From: CBDCXF01 sp965223755
GTDB taxonomy: Bacteria > Acidobacteriota > Thermoanaerobaculia > Multivoradales > JAHEKO01
Direction: 5' to 3'
DNA length: 64,000 nucleotides
Assembly (NCBI GenBank): GCA_965223755.1
Contig: CBDCXF010000001.1
Span: 1,116,001-1,180,000, forward strand
The position numbers and the translations under genes were made by a program. Positions 26,579-35,251 of the stretch are shown one piece after another; position 1 is the stretch's first letter; the number at the start of each line of letters is the position of its first letter. The notes under the pieces were generated by a model. The model was not told where the DNA came from and did no database searches. It saw only the letters and a program-made list of their open reading frames with translations.

Positions 26579-27976
26579 TCAGCCTTTGGCTGAGTTGCCG
26601 TTGGTGTGGCCGGAGCCATTGGACGAGTGGCCGTTGCCAGACTGGCCACCGGTGGAGTGCCCATTCGTTTCTTCATCGGCGTCACTGACCCAACGCACCG
26701 ATCGCGAACAGGGACAGACTCCTCCGACGCGGCGCAATGCCGGCATGGTGTAGGCCGCCTGCTTGACTTCCATCTCGCCAGCAGCGACCTTGCGCAGCAA
26801 CTCGGCGTAGAACTTGAAGTCCGACCCGGCCCGATAGGAGTCGGGTAGATGCTTGGAGAGGTGAGCGATGTAGTCGTCAACGTCGTCAAACTTCTCTCCG
26901 GCCCATCCCGTCATTTCAAACGCCGGCACGCCACGGCGGCGAAAGAACTCCTTGACTGGCAAACGAATAAGATCCTCCGGCGCGATCCCCTCAACCACTT
27001 CGCCCTCGTCACTGACGCGCCGTACCAGGTCCTCGGCTTCCGCTGCCTTGAGGTGCGGTAAGCGAGCCCGAACGAAGCGAACGTTGAGGTCGCCGATGAC
27101 CTTTCCAACCTCTTCGTAGTACTGCGCTTGAGCTTCTCCATTCTTCATTGGCTTGAGACCGAATTTGACGTTGGTTCCACCCCCGCGCTCATCCCCGAAC
27201 ATCTCCAAGCCGCGCGGCAGCCATTTATTGATCACCTGCTGCATGTCATCCATGGTGATGTAGGGCGAGCCTTCACCGGCCTGCTCCGCCCAACGCCGCA
27301 TGGGCACCACTCCAGTGGCCAGGTGGAAGGCCTCTTCGCGCAGCATTTGCGGCATGCTCTCGGCCATCGGCTTGTAGGCGCTGACCTTCTGCATCTCAAG
27401 CTGATATTTGCCTACCCGATCGATCAGGCAGCAAAAGGTGATGTTGTCGACAAAGGAATCAAAGTCGACGTTGAACGCACCGAGCACATGCGAGCCCGTC
27501 TTCATCGACAAGATCTCTTCGACCATGTCCTCACCCTTGACCCCACCGACCTCGTCCCACTCGTCTTCCAGAAGCAAGTGCAACATCTGGTAGCCGTGGC
27601 GTAGCTCCTCGGCCATCATGCGCAACACCCAGAATTGGTCTTGCTCGCTTTGCGCGCGGGCGAGAGTCAGTTGGTGCTGCTGAATCGACCCGAACTCGGT
27701 CGACGCCTGAGCGCGAATCGCTCCCAGCAGATGGCGGGCTTGATCTTCATCCAGTTCCCCGGCGCGCGTCGCCTTCGGCTCTCCCTTTTTGGCGCCACAC
27801 TCGATCTCGCTGCACATCCCCAGCTCGCGGTAAGCGCAGAGCTCAAAGGTCGGGTCCTTGGGGAAGAATCGATCCCAGTTCTCGATCAATAGGTCGAAGT
27901 CGGGTAAGTAGGTCTGCCGCCACTTCTCCACCGCTGAGTGGTATTTGGACGGCAACGTTGTCGTGCGGGTGTTCAT
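26579..27976 (-). CDS. Ferritin-like di-iron oxygenase, PaaA/BoxB-like
   Basis: The 465-aa protein resembles the phenylacetyl-CoA/benzoyl-CoA epoxidase superfamily. It has helices with di-iron ligand patterns: STEFGSIQQHQLTLAR, then EELRHGYQMLHLLLEDEW, and later REEAFHLATGVVPM. It lacks the usual partner genes (PaaBCDE or BoxA/C) nearby, so the substrate is open. The C-terminus has a VCPCS dicysteine motif and ends in about 30 Gly/Asn/Ser/His-rich low-complexity residues. The ATG overlaps the stop of the upstream GNAT gene, and proline dehydrogenase follows. Confidence 0.75.
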   Translation of the reverse strand: MNTRTTTLPSKYHSAVEKWRQTYLPDFDLLIENWDRFFPKDPTFELCAYRELGMCSEIECGAKKGEPKATRAGELDEDQARHLLGAIRAQASTEFGSIQQHQLTLARAQSEQDQFWVLRMMAEELRHGYQMLHLLLEDEWDEVGGVKGEDMVEEILSMKTGSHVLGAFNVDFDSFVDNITFCCLIDRVGKYQLEMQKVSAYKPMAESMPQMLREEAFHLATGVVPMRRWAEQAGEGSPYITMDDMQQVINKWLPRGLEMFGDERGGGTNVKFGLKPMKNGEAQAQYYEEVGKVIGDLNVRFVRARLPHLKAAEAEDLVRRVSDEGEVVEGIAPEDLIRLPVKEFFRRRGVPAFEMTGWAGEKFDDVDDYIAHLSKHLPDSYRAGSDFKFYAELLRKVAAGEMEVKQAAYTMPALRRVGGVCPCSRSVRWVSDADEETNGHSTGGQSGNGHSSNGSGHTNGNSAKG

Positions 27977-28491
27977 TGCCCGTCTCCTTCAGCTTGCCCG
28001 CCTCCATCAATTTGCGAATCTCCATCGATGTCCAGGCGCCGGGCGAGAGCTTGGATGCTGCCACTGCTGAAGCCCAGCGCTGCGAAAAACTGGGCGATGC
28101 CTTCCTGGGTCTCGGTGTCGACTAGGGTCTTGACCGACTTGGCACCGCGGTCGCGAAAATGGCTCAAGACGCGGTCGGCCAGGCGGCGGCCGATCGACTG
28201 GCCGCGCGCGTCCGGATCGACGCCGAGCACTTCGATCCAACCCGTGGGTTCCTCGAGGCCGAATTCGCCCGAGCGAACTTCGCCGAGCATGAAACCGAGA
28301 ACGCGACCCTCTGCCTCAGCGACGACCGAAGCTTCTGGATCGCGGCGCATGTAGTAGCTCAGCCGCGATTCCCAAACGTCGGGTTGGTAGGCGCCGCTGA
28401 TCTTCTCGTCGAGGGCGACGATTCCGCCCAAATGCGTGTCATCGAGCGGTACAACTTTGATATTCGGGTCGTTCATCTTCTGGTCAGACAT
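27973..28491 (-). CDS. GNAT family N-acetyltransferase
   Basis: The 172-aa protein contains the GNAT core: VLGFMLGEVRSGEFG, the acetyl-CoA pyrophosphate loop in VLGVDPDARGQSIGRRLADR, and the helix-strand AQFFAALGFSSG. The C-terminal 20 residues are Asp/Gly/Gln near-repeats (DIDGDSQIDGGGQ). ATG 28491 has GGAG 6 bp upstream; the frame continues upstream into the 13-bp tandem repeat, which is noncoding. It is coupled to the di-iron gene by ATGA. The substrate is unknown. Confidence 0.85.
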   Translation of the reverse strand: MSDQKMNDPNIKVVPLDDTHLGGIVALDEKISGAYQPDVWESRLSYYMRRDPEASVVAEAEGRVLGFMLGEVRSGEFGLEEPTGWIEVLGVDPDARGQSIGRRLADRVLSHFRDRGAKSVKTLVDTETQEGIAQFFAALGFSSGSIQALARRLDIDGDSQIDGGGQAEGDGQ

Positions 28492-28506
28492 GGTGAACTC
28501 CAATTG

Positions 28507-28609
28507 TTGAACTGAGCCATTGAACTGGGCCATTGAACTGGGCCATCAACTGGGCCGTTGAACTGAGCCGTTGAACTGAGCCGTTGAACTGGGCCATTGA
28601 ACAGGGCCG
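28507..28609. repeat. Intergenic tandem repeat, 13-bp unit x 8
   Basis: Eight units of consensus TTGAACTGRGCCR run without gaps (the fourth lacks one base) between the GNAT gene and lipA. The array ends about 80 bp before the lipA stop. Confidence 0.92.
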
Positions 28610-28692
28610 CCGCCGATAGAAACGAGGCTGGCGCGCCCGCGTAGTGCCAGTTTAACAGCACCTCGTAGTGGCCTTTTTGGGCAAGACAGTGG

Positions 28693-29649
28693 TTAGGCGA
28701 CGTGCTCGTGGGCGTGATAGCTGGAACGCACCAACGCACCCGATTCGCAATGGACGAAACCCAAATCGAGAGCAAAGGTGCGGAAGGTCGCGAACTCGTC
28801 AGGCGTCACCCAGCGGTCAACCGGCAGATGCTGACGGGTGGGTTGCAAGTACTGGCCTACGGTCAGGATTTCGACCCCGGCTTTGCGAATGTCGGAGATG
28901 GTTGCGAAGATCTCCTCGTCCTTCTCCCCCAGACCAATCATGATTCCGGTCTTGACGCGCCCCGCGTAGTCTCCGCGATCGCGGCGCTCCGCCGCCTCCC
29001 GCAAAAGCTCGATCGAGCGATCGTAGCGGCTGCCCGGCCGAGCCTCGCGATAGAGTCGCGGTACCGTCTCCATGTTGTGAGAAAAAACCTCCGGCCGTGC
29101 CGCCAGCACGATGTCGAGTGCATCGGGGACACCGCGAAAGTCGGGAGTGAGAACTTCGACGGCGCAGTCGGGTGTGCGGCGGTGGATCGCTTCGATGACA
29201 TCGGCAAAATGACGGGCGCCACCGTCGGGCAAGTCGTCGCGATCTACCGAAGTGATCACCGCATGTTGCAATCCCATGACTTCGACCGCTTCGGCGACGT
29301 GCTCCGGTTCCTCGGCGTCGACTCCTGGATTGGGACGCCCCGAAGTCACGGCGCAGAATCCACACCGCCGCGTGCAAATATCCCCCAGGATCATCATGGT
29401 GGCGGTCCCGTGCTCGCCCCAGCACTCATAGATATTGGGACAGCGCGCCTCCTCGCACACCGTGTTTAAGCTGAGCCGATCGACCAGCTTGCGTACTTGG
29501 TGGTACCGCTCGGGAGTCTGTAGCCGGATCCGCAACCAATCGGGCTTCCTTTCACTCGGCCTTTCACCGAGCGCTGACGGCACAGTAGCCGCACCATCCG
29601 CTGCCGAACGTTCTTTGCTGGATCCGATGGTAACCAAGTCGTGGGTCAT
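28693..29649 (-). CDS. lipA: Lipoyl synthase
   Basis: LipA is the radical-SAM enzyme that inserts two sulfurs into protein-bound octanoyl groups. The protein (318 aa from this ATG) has the auxiliary-cluster motif CEEARCPNIYEC and the radical-SAM CTRRCGFC motif, with VTSVDRDDLPDGG-type and GIMIGLGEKDEEI segments. The serine of the C-terminal RSSYHAHEH segment is in the usual place for the Ser ligand of the auxiliary cluster. Starts are uncertain because no clear ribosome site precedes 29649; a TTG at 29721 is possible. A transglutaminase gene on the other strand separates it from lipB. Confidence 0.95.
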   Translation of the reverse strand: MTHDLVTIGSSKERSAADGAATVPSALGERPSERKPDWLRIRLQTPERYHQVRKLVDRLSLNTVCEEARCPNIYECWGEHGTATMMILGDICTRRCGFCAVTSGRPNPGVDAEEPEHVAEAVEVMGLQHAVITSVDRDDLPDGGARHFADVIEAIHRRTPDCAVEVLTPDFRGVPDALDIVLAARPEVFSHNMETVPRLYREARPGSRYDRSIELLREAAERRDRGDYAGRVKTGIMIGLGEKDEEIFATISDIRKAGVEILTVGQYLQPTRQHLPVDRWVTPDEFATFRTFALDLGFVHCESGALVRSSYHAHEHVA

Positions 29650-29793
29650 AGAGCGGGGTCGTGTCCAGTCCGAAGAAGCAGGGCCATCGCTGGACAGGCG
29701 CCGGTATCTTAGCGTTCCCAATACCGGCTGTAGAGAGCCGGCAGCAGATGACCTCTAGATCTCTTGGGAGACAGAGCCAGTAGACTCCGCGAC

Positions 29794-31353
29794 ATGCCGC
29801 GCAGGAGCCATCTCCAATCCCCTTTCGTCGTTGCAGTCCTGTTGGTCGCAGGCTGCCAATCCATTGATCTAGAGACGCTTCCGGAGGCCCTCCCGTTAGG
29901 AAGCGACCCCGCTCCGGCCCCCAAGGCTGTCAGCCATTCCTTCGGCACCGACATCCCCGACAACCTTCTGGAGGCAACCGAAGATTGGTATGGCCTCTAC
30001 ATGCAGAGCCAAAAAATCGGTTTCCTCCACCGTACCCGCGGCCCGGTCGACCAGGACGGTGAATCGGTCATCGAACTGCGAGACGAGGTGGAGATCCGTG
30101 CCATGGTGCTAGGCGGTGAACGGTCGACCAAGATCGTCGAAATCCTGAAGTTCGAGCCCACACCGCCATTCCGGCTGACTCATGCCTTCTCCATGACCGA
30201 GCAGAGCGGCGATTCCAAGACGGTGACCGTGGAACGTACTGACGACGGATACCAGGCCGAAATCTGCGATGGTGTTGGCTGCCGGCCCCACGCCACCGAC
30301 ATCCGCCGCCACACCCTCAACGACGCCTTGGCGGCCGAAATCTGGGTGTCGACGAGGCCGCAACCCGGTACGACCCTGAAGACCGACTCGCTGGTCATCG
30401 GTGACCTCAAGACCAATCAGGACGAAATGGAATTGGTCGCCTACCGAGAGACTTTTGTCGATGGCATTTCGATCCCCTACGTCGACATCCGCTTCTCGGA
30501 TGCCCACTACGGCATCTCCGGCAACATGCGCCTCACCGAATCCGGGCGCCTGCTCAATGGCACACTGGCGGGCGCCTTCGATATTCGGCTCGAGCCCAAA
30601 GAGGTGGCGACCGCGATCGACCTGTCGACGGATCTGTTCCTGCTGCAGGCCGTTCGCGTCGACCAATCTCTCGGTGATCCAGGCTCACTGAAGAAGATGG
30701 TGTTGGAACTTAAACTGAATTCGGACATCGCCGAGGCCGACCTCCAGATACCCTCGAGTGGCAATCAGTCCTGGGTGTGTGGCACCCGAGCCTGCAGACT
30801 CATCTTGGATACCGTCCCGCAACGTTCCGTCACCGCCGATGAACAAGAAGTGGCGGAAGCTCTGGAGGCAACCGTCTCCTATCCCGCCGAACTGGACGCA
30901 GTGCAAGAGCTCGCTGCCGAGGTCGTCAAGGGCGCTCGATCGACGCGGGAGCAGGTTCGGAAACTGAGCGAGTTCGTTGCCGGCTACATCGTCGACTCCT
31001 ATACCGCCGAGCCGCTTTCGCTCACCGATCTTCTAGAAGACCCGAGAGGCGACTGCACCGAGCACGCGTTGCTCTTCATCACTCTAGCCCGAGCTCTCGA
31101 CATTCCGGCGCGGGAAGTCACCGGACTGCTCTACACCGAACACCCAAACCAATCGTTCGGAGGTCATGCGTGGGCAGAAGTGGTGTTGGACGGCGAGTGG
31201 ATTGAAGTCGATCCCACCTGGGACGAGGTGCCGCCGAGCGCCGGACACATCCGCCTCGGACACCGTCTCGGAGACACCGTCGCGGCACAGGCCGCTCTGG
31301 TGGGCAAGGAGTTTCGTGTCGTCAGCGTCGAGCGGGCCAAGAGCCGGCGCTAG
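29794..31353 (+). CDS. Transglutaminase-like lipoprotein
   Basis: The 519-aa protein starts with a lipoprotein signal (VVAVLLVAGCQ), has a large N-terminal beta-rich region, and ends with a transglutaminase-core domain whose triad is visible: Cys in PRGDCTEHALLF, His in FGGHAWAEV and Asp in IEVDPTWDE. Bacterial members are usually peptidases or amidotransferases acting at the envelope. ATG 29794 is chosen; TTG 29764 would extend it by 10 residues. Its stop lies 1 bp from the stop of the convergent lipB, leaving no room for a spacer terminator. Confidence 0.85.
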   Translation: MPRRSHLQSPFVVAVLLVAGCQSIDLETLPEALPLGSDPAPAPKAVSHSFGTDIPDNLLEATEDWYGLYMQSQKIGFLHRTRGPVDQDGESVIELRDEVEIRAMVLGGERSTKIVEILKFEPTPPFRLTHAFSMTEQSGDSKTVTVERTDDGYQAEICDGVGCRPHATDIRRHTLNDALAAEIWVSTRPQPGTTLKTDSLVIGDLKTNQDEMELVAYRETFVDGISIPYVDIRFSDAHYGISGNMRLTESGRLLNGTLAGAFDIRLEPKEVATAIDLSTDLFLLQAVRVDQSLGDPGSLKKMVLELKLNSDIAEADLQIPSSGNQSWVCGTRACRLILDTVPQRSVTADEQEVAEALEATVSYPAELDAVQELAAEVVKGARSTREQVRKLSEFVAGYIVDSYTAEPLSLTDLLEDPRGDCTEHALLFITLARALDIPAREVTGLLYTEHPNQSFGGHAWAEVVLDGEWIEVDPTWDEVPPSAGHIRLGHRLGDTVAAQAALVGKEFRVVSVERAKSRR

Positions 31354-31354
31354 G

Positions 31355-32062
31355 TCATCGAGACGCGCTGGACAAAGCCGGGAGCGCCGGCACTGCAGCC
31401 GGCATCATGGTACGCCCAAACACCGGGCCGAAGCAGGCGGCGACGATCCCAGCAATGTCCTCGACCGGAGGCGCGGTTCCGAGTTCCGCTTCGATCGACG
31501 TCATGCGAACGTCCGGCAGACCACAAGCGACAATGCCGGAAAAGTGCGACAGGTCGGTCGCCACATTGAGCGCAAAACCGTGGGTGGTCCTCCAGCGGCT
31601 CAAATGGACTCCGATCGAGGCGATTTTGCGCTCTTCCACCCAAACGCCGATTTCGGCTTGCTCGTGGCGCGCATGTGCTTGGATGCCCACCCGGTTTAAA
31701 ACGTCCACCAGCAGTTGCTGGAGTCGGCGCACGTAGCGCCGCAAGTCGCGCTCTTGATTGAGATCCAGAATCGGGTAGCCGACGAGCTGGCCGGGACCAT
31801 GGTAGGTCACCTGGCCGCCGCGGTCTGTTTTATGGACTTCGATTCCGCGCTCCCTTAGCCAGTCGACCGATCCAACGACATCGCCGGAGTCCGCGCTGCG
31901 ACCCAAGGTGTAGACAGGGTGGTGTTGCAACAGCAAAAGCCACTCCGAGCCGCCTTCTTCGAGCTGCTCGCGCAGCTCCTCTTGCAATTTCACCGACGGT
32001 AGATAGGGGACGGTCCCGAGATACTGCCAGTGTGTCGACCTGGCCTGGGCTTCCTCGGGCAC
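31355..32062 (-). CDS. lipB: Octanoyltransferase
   Basis: LipB moves octanoate from acyl carrier protein to the lipoyl domains of 2-oxoacid dehydrogenases. The 235-aa protein has HHPVYTLGRSAD, TDRGGQVTYHGPGQLVGYP, the catalytic Lys in RKIASIGVH and catalytic Cys in GIVACGLPDVRMTS. It starts with GTG 7 bp after the E2 gene, an apt position because E2 is its substrate. Confidence 0.95.
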   Translation of the reverse strand: MPEEAQARSTHWQYLGTVPYLPSVKLQEELREQLEEGGSEWLLLLQHHPVYTLGRSADSGDVVGSVDWLRERGIEVHKTDRGGQVTYHGPGQLVGYPILDLNQERDLRRYVRRLQQLLVDVLNRVGIQAHARHEQAEIGVWVEERKIASIGVHLSRWRTTHGFALNVATDLSHFSGIVACGLPDVRMTSIEAELGTAPPVEDIAGIVAACFGPVFGRTMMPAAVPALPALSSASR

Positions 32063-32069
32063 AGGGTTA

Positions 32070-33620
32070 CTAGACGTAGGGATCGAGCTCGCTCCAGTTG
32101 TCCGTTGACAGCGTGTGGCGAATGTCGTTCATAAAGTGGTCGGCGTCGGCGCCGTCCACCAAACGATGATCGTAGGTAATCGCCATGTAGCACATGGTCT
32201 TGATCGCCAAGTTGTCGTTGCCTTCGGCATCGGTGACCACCACCGGGCGCTTCTCGATCGCTCCCAGACCAAGGATCGCGACCTGTGGCTGGTTGATGAT
32301 CGGCGTGCCGAAGAGACTGCCGAAAACACCGGGGTTGGTGATCGTAAAGGTGCCGCCCTGGACTTCATCGGGCGACAATTTCTTGTTTCGGGCCCGATCT
32401 GCCAGGTCGTTCGCCTGCTTGGCGAGGCCGATGAGCGACAACTGATCGGCGTCCTTGATCACCGGAACGATCAACCCCCAGTCGAGAGCGACGGCCATGC
32501 CGAGATTGATGTCACGCTTGAAAACAATGTTGTTTCCATCGATCGCCGAATTGATCTTGCGGTGCGTTTTGAGGGCATTGGCGACGGCGCGAAAGATGAA
32601 CGGCATGTAGGTCAGCTTGGTGCCCTGCGCGGCTTCAAACTTTTCCTTGGCGAGCTTGCGAATGCGGGCGACGCGCGACATGTCGACATGGAAGACCGTC
32701 GTAACGTGCGCCGAGGTCGCTTTGGAGTACGACATGTGCGCGGCAGTGATCTGCCGAATCTTGGACATCGGTTCGATGTCGACGTTGTCGTTGGGCCCGT
32801 AGGGAGCGACGAAAAAGTCCCCCGCCGAACGGGTGCTGGGTGCCGGTACCTGCCGCTTGGCTGGCAGGTCGGTAGGTGCGGCCGGAGGTTCTGGCGCCGC
32901 CTCTACCGTAGGCGCGGCGGGTTCCACCGCTGCCGGTTCTGCGGGCTCCGGTTTCGGGGGCTCTGGCTTCGGGGGCTCTGGCTTCGGGACCTCTGGCTTC
33001 GAGAGTTGGGGCGCCACAGATTCAGAAGCTGGAGCTGGCTGCGGCTCTCCACCACTCGCACTCAGGTAGTTCTCTACATCCGCTTTGGTGACTCGGCCGT
33101 GGATGCCGGTACCCGGAATTTGGGAGATGTCCAGCCCGTGTTCCGCGGCCATTTTGCGAACCACTGGAGAAGAGTGGGTTCGAATCCGTTCGACTTCGGG
33201 ATCGCTTGGTGCGGAGTCCGTCGGCAACGAGGTCGGTGTGGCAGCGGCAACCGGTTCCGGCTCAGGGAGTTCCGGCTCAGGGAGTTGCGGCTCGGGCGCT
33301 GGGGCAGCGATTGGGGGTTCTTCCGGCACTTCTTGAGGTACGGGTTCGCTCGCCATGGGCGGAGCTGCAGCGATCTGTTCTCCCGCTTCGCCCAGCATCG
33401 CCACCACCTCGTCAACGGCAACCGTCGCGCCCTCCTGCTGGCGAATCTCGAGCAAGACTCCGTCTCCGGGACTAGGAATCTCCGCGTCGACCTTGTCGGT
33501 CGAAATCTCAAACAGCGGTTGGTCGCGCTCGACGCGCTCACCTACCGAAACCAGCCACTTGGTAATCGTGCCTTCGGCGACCGATTCCCCCATTTGTGGC
33601 ATCACCACTTCAATTGCCAT
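32070..33620 (-). CDS. Dihydrolipoamide acyltransferase, E2 of a 2-oxoacid dehydrogenase
   Basis: The 516-aa protein is a complete E2: an N-terminal lipoyl domain with the lipoylated Lys in EISTDKVDAEIPSP, a Pro/Ala/Glu linker, a peripheral subunit-binding domain (VRKMAAEHGLDISQIPGTG), a second linker of EPPKPEP repeats, and the catalytic core ending in the active-site motif DHRLVDGADADHF. Whether it serves pyruvate, branched-chain or 2-oxoglutarate dehydrogenase cannot be told; E1 genes are absent. lipB follows by 7 bp, and lipA and an E3 lie elsewhere in the window. The linker repeats are encoded by direct nucleotide repeats near 32950-33000. Confidence 0.93.
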   Translation of the reverse strand: MAIEVVMPQMGESVAEGTITKWLVSVGERVERDQPLFEISTDKVDAEIPSPGDGVLLEIRQQEGATVAVDEVVAMLGEAGEQIAAAPPMASEPVPQEVPEEPPIAAPAPEPQLPEPELPEPEPVAAATPTSLPTDSAPSDPEVERIRTHSSPVVRKMAAEHGLDISQIPGTGIHGRVTKADVENYLSASGGEPQPAPASESVAPQLSKPEVPKPEPPKPEPPKPEPAEPAAVEPAAPTVEAAPEPPAAPTDLPAKRQVPAPSTRSAGDFFVAPYGPNDNVDIEPMSKIRQITAAHMSYSKATSAHVTTVFHVDMSRVARIRKLAKEKFEAAQGTKLTYMPFIFRAVANALKTHRKINSAIDGNNIVFKRDINLGMAVALDWGLIVPVIKDADQLSLIGLAKQANDLADRARNKKLSPDEVQGGTFTITNPGVFGSLFGTPIINQPQVAILGLGAIEKRPVVVTDAEGNDNLAIKTMCYMAITYDHRLVDGADADHFMNDIRHTLSTDNWSELDPYV

Positions 33621-33761
33621 CGTCAGATTTCTCCAGTGTGCACCCAAATTCGCTCCGCGGGTGCGAAGTCGCAGGGGGTAAGGCTAGCACGACGCAGAGC
33701 GCCGGAATTTCGCTGAGCGACAGGGGCTACCGCCCTATCCGCCAAGGCCTACTTATAGATC

Positions 33762-33830
33762 GTCGAACCAGCCCCTTTTGTCGAATCAGCCCCTTTGTCG
33801 AACCAGCCCCTTTGTCGAACCGGCCCCTTT
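33762..33830. repeat. Intergenic tandem repeat, 17-bp unit x 4
   Basis: Units of consensus GTCGAACCAGCCCCTTT occupy 33762-33779 (one extra T), 33780-33796, 33797-33813 and 33814-33830. The array begins right at the TAA stop of the minus-strand bactofilin gene. Confidence 0.9.
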
Positions 33831-34545
33831 AGGTAGTCGAACCTGCGGCCTTGCTGCGGTCGGACTCACCGCCGGCCATCGACACGACCTTCTCAGCTAC
33901 TTTGTCTCCCGTTTTTGCGGAGCTGTCCACGAGACTCTTCTGCCGCACTTCTGTAGCTGGCTTCGCCACGGCACCGGCCACCTTGCCGGACGCCTTACTG
34001 GCCAGTTTCTGAGTCGGTTGTTTGGCTGGCTTCTCTTGCACGACGCGGGCGATCTCACCTTCCAACTGGGCTCCTTTGGCAACCGAAATCGAGTCGCGAT
34101 AGAGCAATCTTCCGGCACCCTTAGCACTTGGGCCGACTTCGATCTCTTTGGCTTCGAGAACGCCGTTGAACTCTCCGTTAACCAAGATCTTGCCCAGAGC
34201 GCTGACCTTGCCACCGGCAAACTTCCCGGTAATGGCAACATCTTGGCCGGCGACGATATCGCCGCCGCGCAGTTCTCCCTCGACCTTGACGCTTCCCTCT
34301 TTGGTGGCGATACCTCCCTTGCAAAGCCCTTTAATCACGATGTTGGAATTGGTTTCTGAGGTGATATTGCCTTCGACCTCGCCGCTGAGTTCCATGTCGC
34401 AGTCGATTTGCACGTTCCCCGAGAGACGACTGCCCTTGAGAATACGGTTGACCGACGACTGCACCACCGGGCTTGGGTTTCTCGATTCCGCCACTGGTGT
34501 TGAGGGGGTTGGTTCTGTCCTTTGAGAATCTTGCTTGTTGAACAT
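33829..34545 (-). CDS. Bactofilin (cytoplasmic type)
   Basis: The 238-aa protein has the bactofilin core: an approximately 35-residue disordered N-terminus, then a right-handed beta-helix of short strands (GNVQIDCDMELSGEVEGNI, NIVIKGLCKGGIATKEGSV, KFAGGKVSALGKILVNGEF), and a Lys/Ala/Ser-rich C-terminal tail of about 70 residues. Bactofilins polymerise without nucleotide into filaments that place cell-wall enzymes. ATG 34545 has GGAGG 6 bp upstream; the longer frame reaching 34668 lacks a site. A second, membrane-anchored bactofilin-like protein is encoded near 7 kb. Confidence 0.9.
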   Translation of the reverse strand: MFNKQDSQRTEPTPSTPVAESRNPSPVVQSSVNRILKGSRLSGNVQIDCDMELSGEVEGNITSETNSNIVIKGLCKGGIATKEGSVKVEGELRGGDIVAGQDVAITGKFAGGKVSALGKILVNGEFNGVLEAKEIEVGPSAKGAGRLLYRDSISVAKGAQLEGEIARVVQEKPAKQPTQKLASKASGKVAGAVAKPATEVRQKSLVDSSAKTGDKVAEKVVSMAGGESDRSKAAGSTT

Positions 34546-34690
34546 TTCGGCCTCCGAAATCCGGCGTTTTGGGGTCTGCGGCAACATACCGCGATATCCC
34601 TTGGACCATAGTCGAATCGACAGCGACAAGCAATTCTCGCTATCACGGGCCGGCGTTGCGTTGCACAATTACCCGTTTACGGAGGCACCG

Positions 34691-35233
34691 ATGTCCTGGA
34701 TAGAACAAACTCCGCCCCACCAATCCGACGACACCCTCAAAGATCTGTATCGCCGTTGCGTCGACCCGCAAACTGGAAAAGTTGACAACATCCTCGCCGT
34801 TCGTTCTCTCCACTCCAACGGAATGGCGGCCCATCTCGACCTCTACCAAGCGGTGATGGCGGGCACACCAACCCTGCGCAAAGTCGAACGAGAGCTGCTG
34901 GCGTTTGTGGTCAGCCAAACCAACGATTGCCACTACTGAATGGTCCACCACCGCCGCGGTCTGCGGCGGCTCCTTAAGGACGACAAGTTGCTGGCTCAGA
35001 TCGAACAGAACTGGCGCACCGCACCGCTGTCGACGGCAAGGTCCACCATGCTCCGCTATGCGGTGCGGCTGACATCCGAGCCTTCGGCCATCCGCCGAGC
35101 CGATGTCGAAGAACTGCGCAAGGTCGGCTTTAGCGATCGCGACATCCTTCATATCGCCGAAGTCGTCGCCTACTACGCCTATGTCAACCGCATCGCCGAC
35201 GGCCTCGGGGTGGAATTGGAGACGGGCGAGTAG
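34691..35233 (+). CDS. AhpD-like peroxidase-related selenoprotein (CxxU)
   Basis: The frame runs 180 codons with one internal TGA at 34937-34939 (codon 83). Read as selenocysteine, the motif is CHYU, and the pattern Glu68-x11-Cys80-x2-Sec83-x3-His87 matches the AhpD active site (Glu118, Cys130, Cys133, His137 in the mycobacterial enzyme). The sequence on both sides continues one carboxymuconolactone-decarboxylase/AhpD fold (ERELLAFVVSQTND before; GLRRLLKDD and DRDILHIAEVVAYYAYVNR after). A SECIS-like hairpin follows the TGA. The ATG has GGAGG 5 bp upstream. It should be a thiol/selenol peroxidase-type reductase. A nonsense mutation is the alternative, made unlikely by the hairpin. Confidence 0.88.
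34951..34969 (+). promoter_or_regulatory. Bacterial SECIS element
   Basis: CCGCCGC (34951-34957) pairs perfectly with GCGGCGG (34963-34969), leaving a GGTCT loop. The loop begins 18 nt after the UGA, inside the spacing used by bacterial SECIS elements, and GGUCU is the same apical sequence as in the well-studied E. coli fdhF element bound by SelB. The hairpin is within the coding region, as expected in bacteria. Confidence 0.85.
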
Positions 35234-35251
35234 GATAGGCCGAGTAGCGGC

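Noticed and set aside
28507..28609. CRISPR array
   Set aside because: The repeats are contiguous 13-bp units without unique spacers and no cas gene is present.
32115..33716. A 533-aa plus-strand open frame
   Set aside because: It is antisense to the dihydrolipoamide acyltransferase gene, is Arg/Gly/Leu-rich and has no domain; it is a high-GC shadow.
34535..35233. Two separate hypothetical genes, or a nonsense-mutated pseudogene, at the AhpD-like locus
   Set aside because: Both halves fit one domain, the TGA is exactly at a redox-active position, and a SECIS-like hairpin follows; a selenoprotein explains all three.
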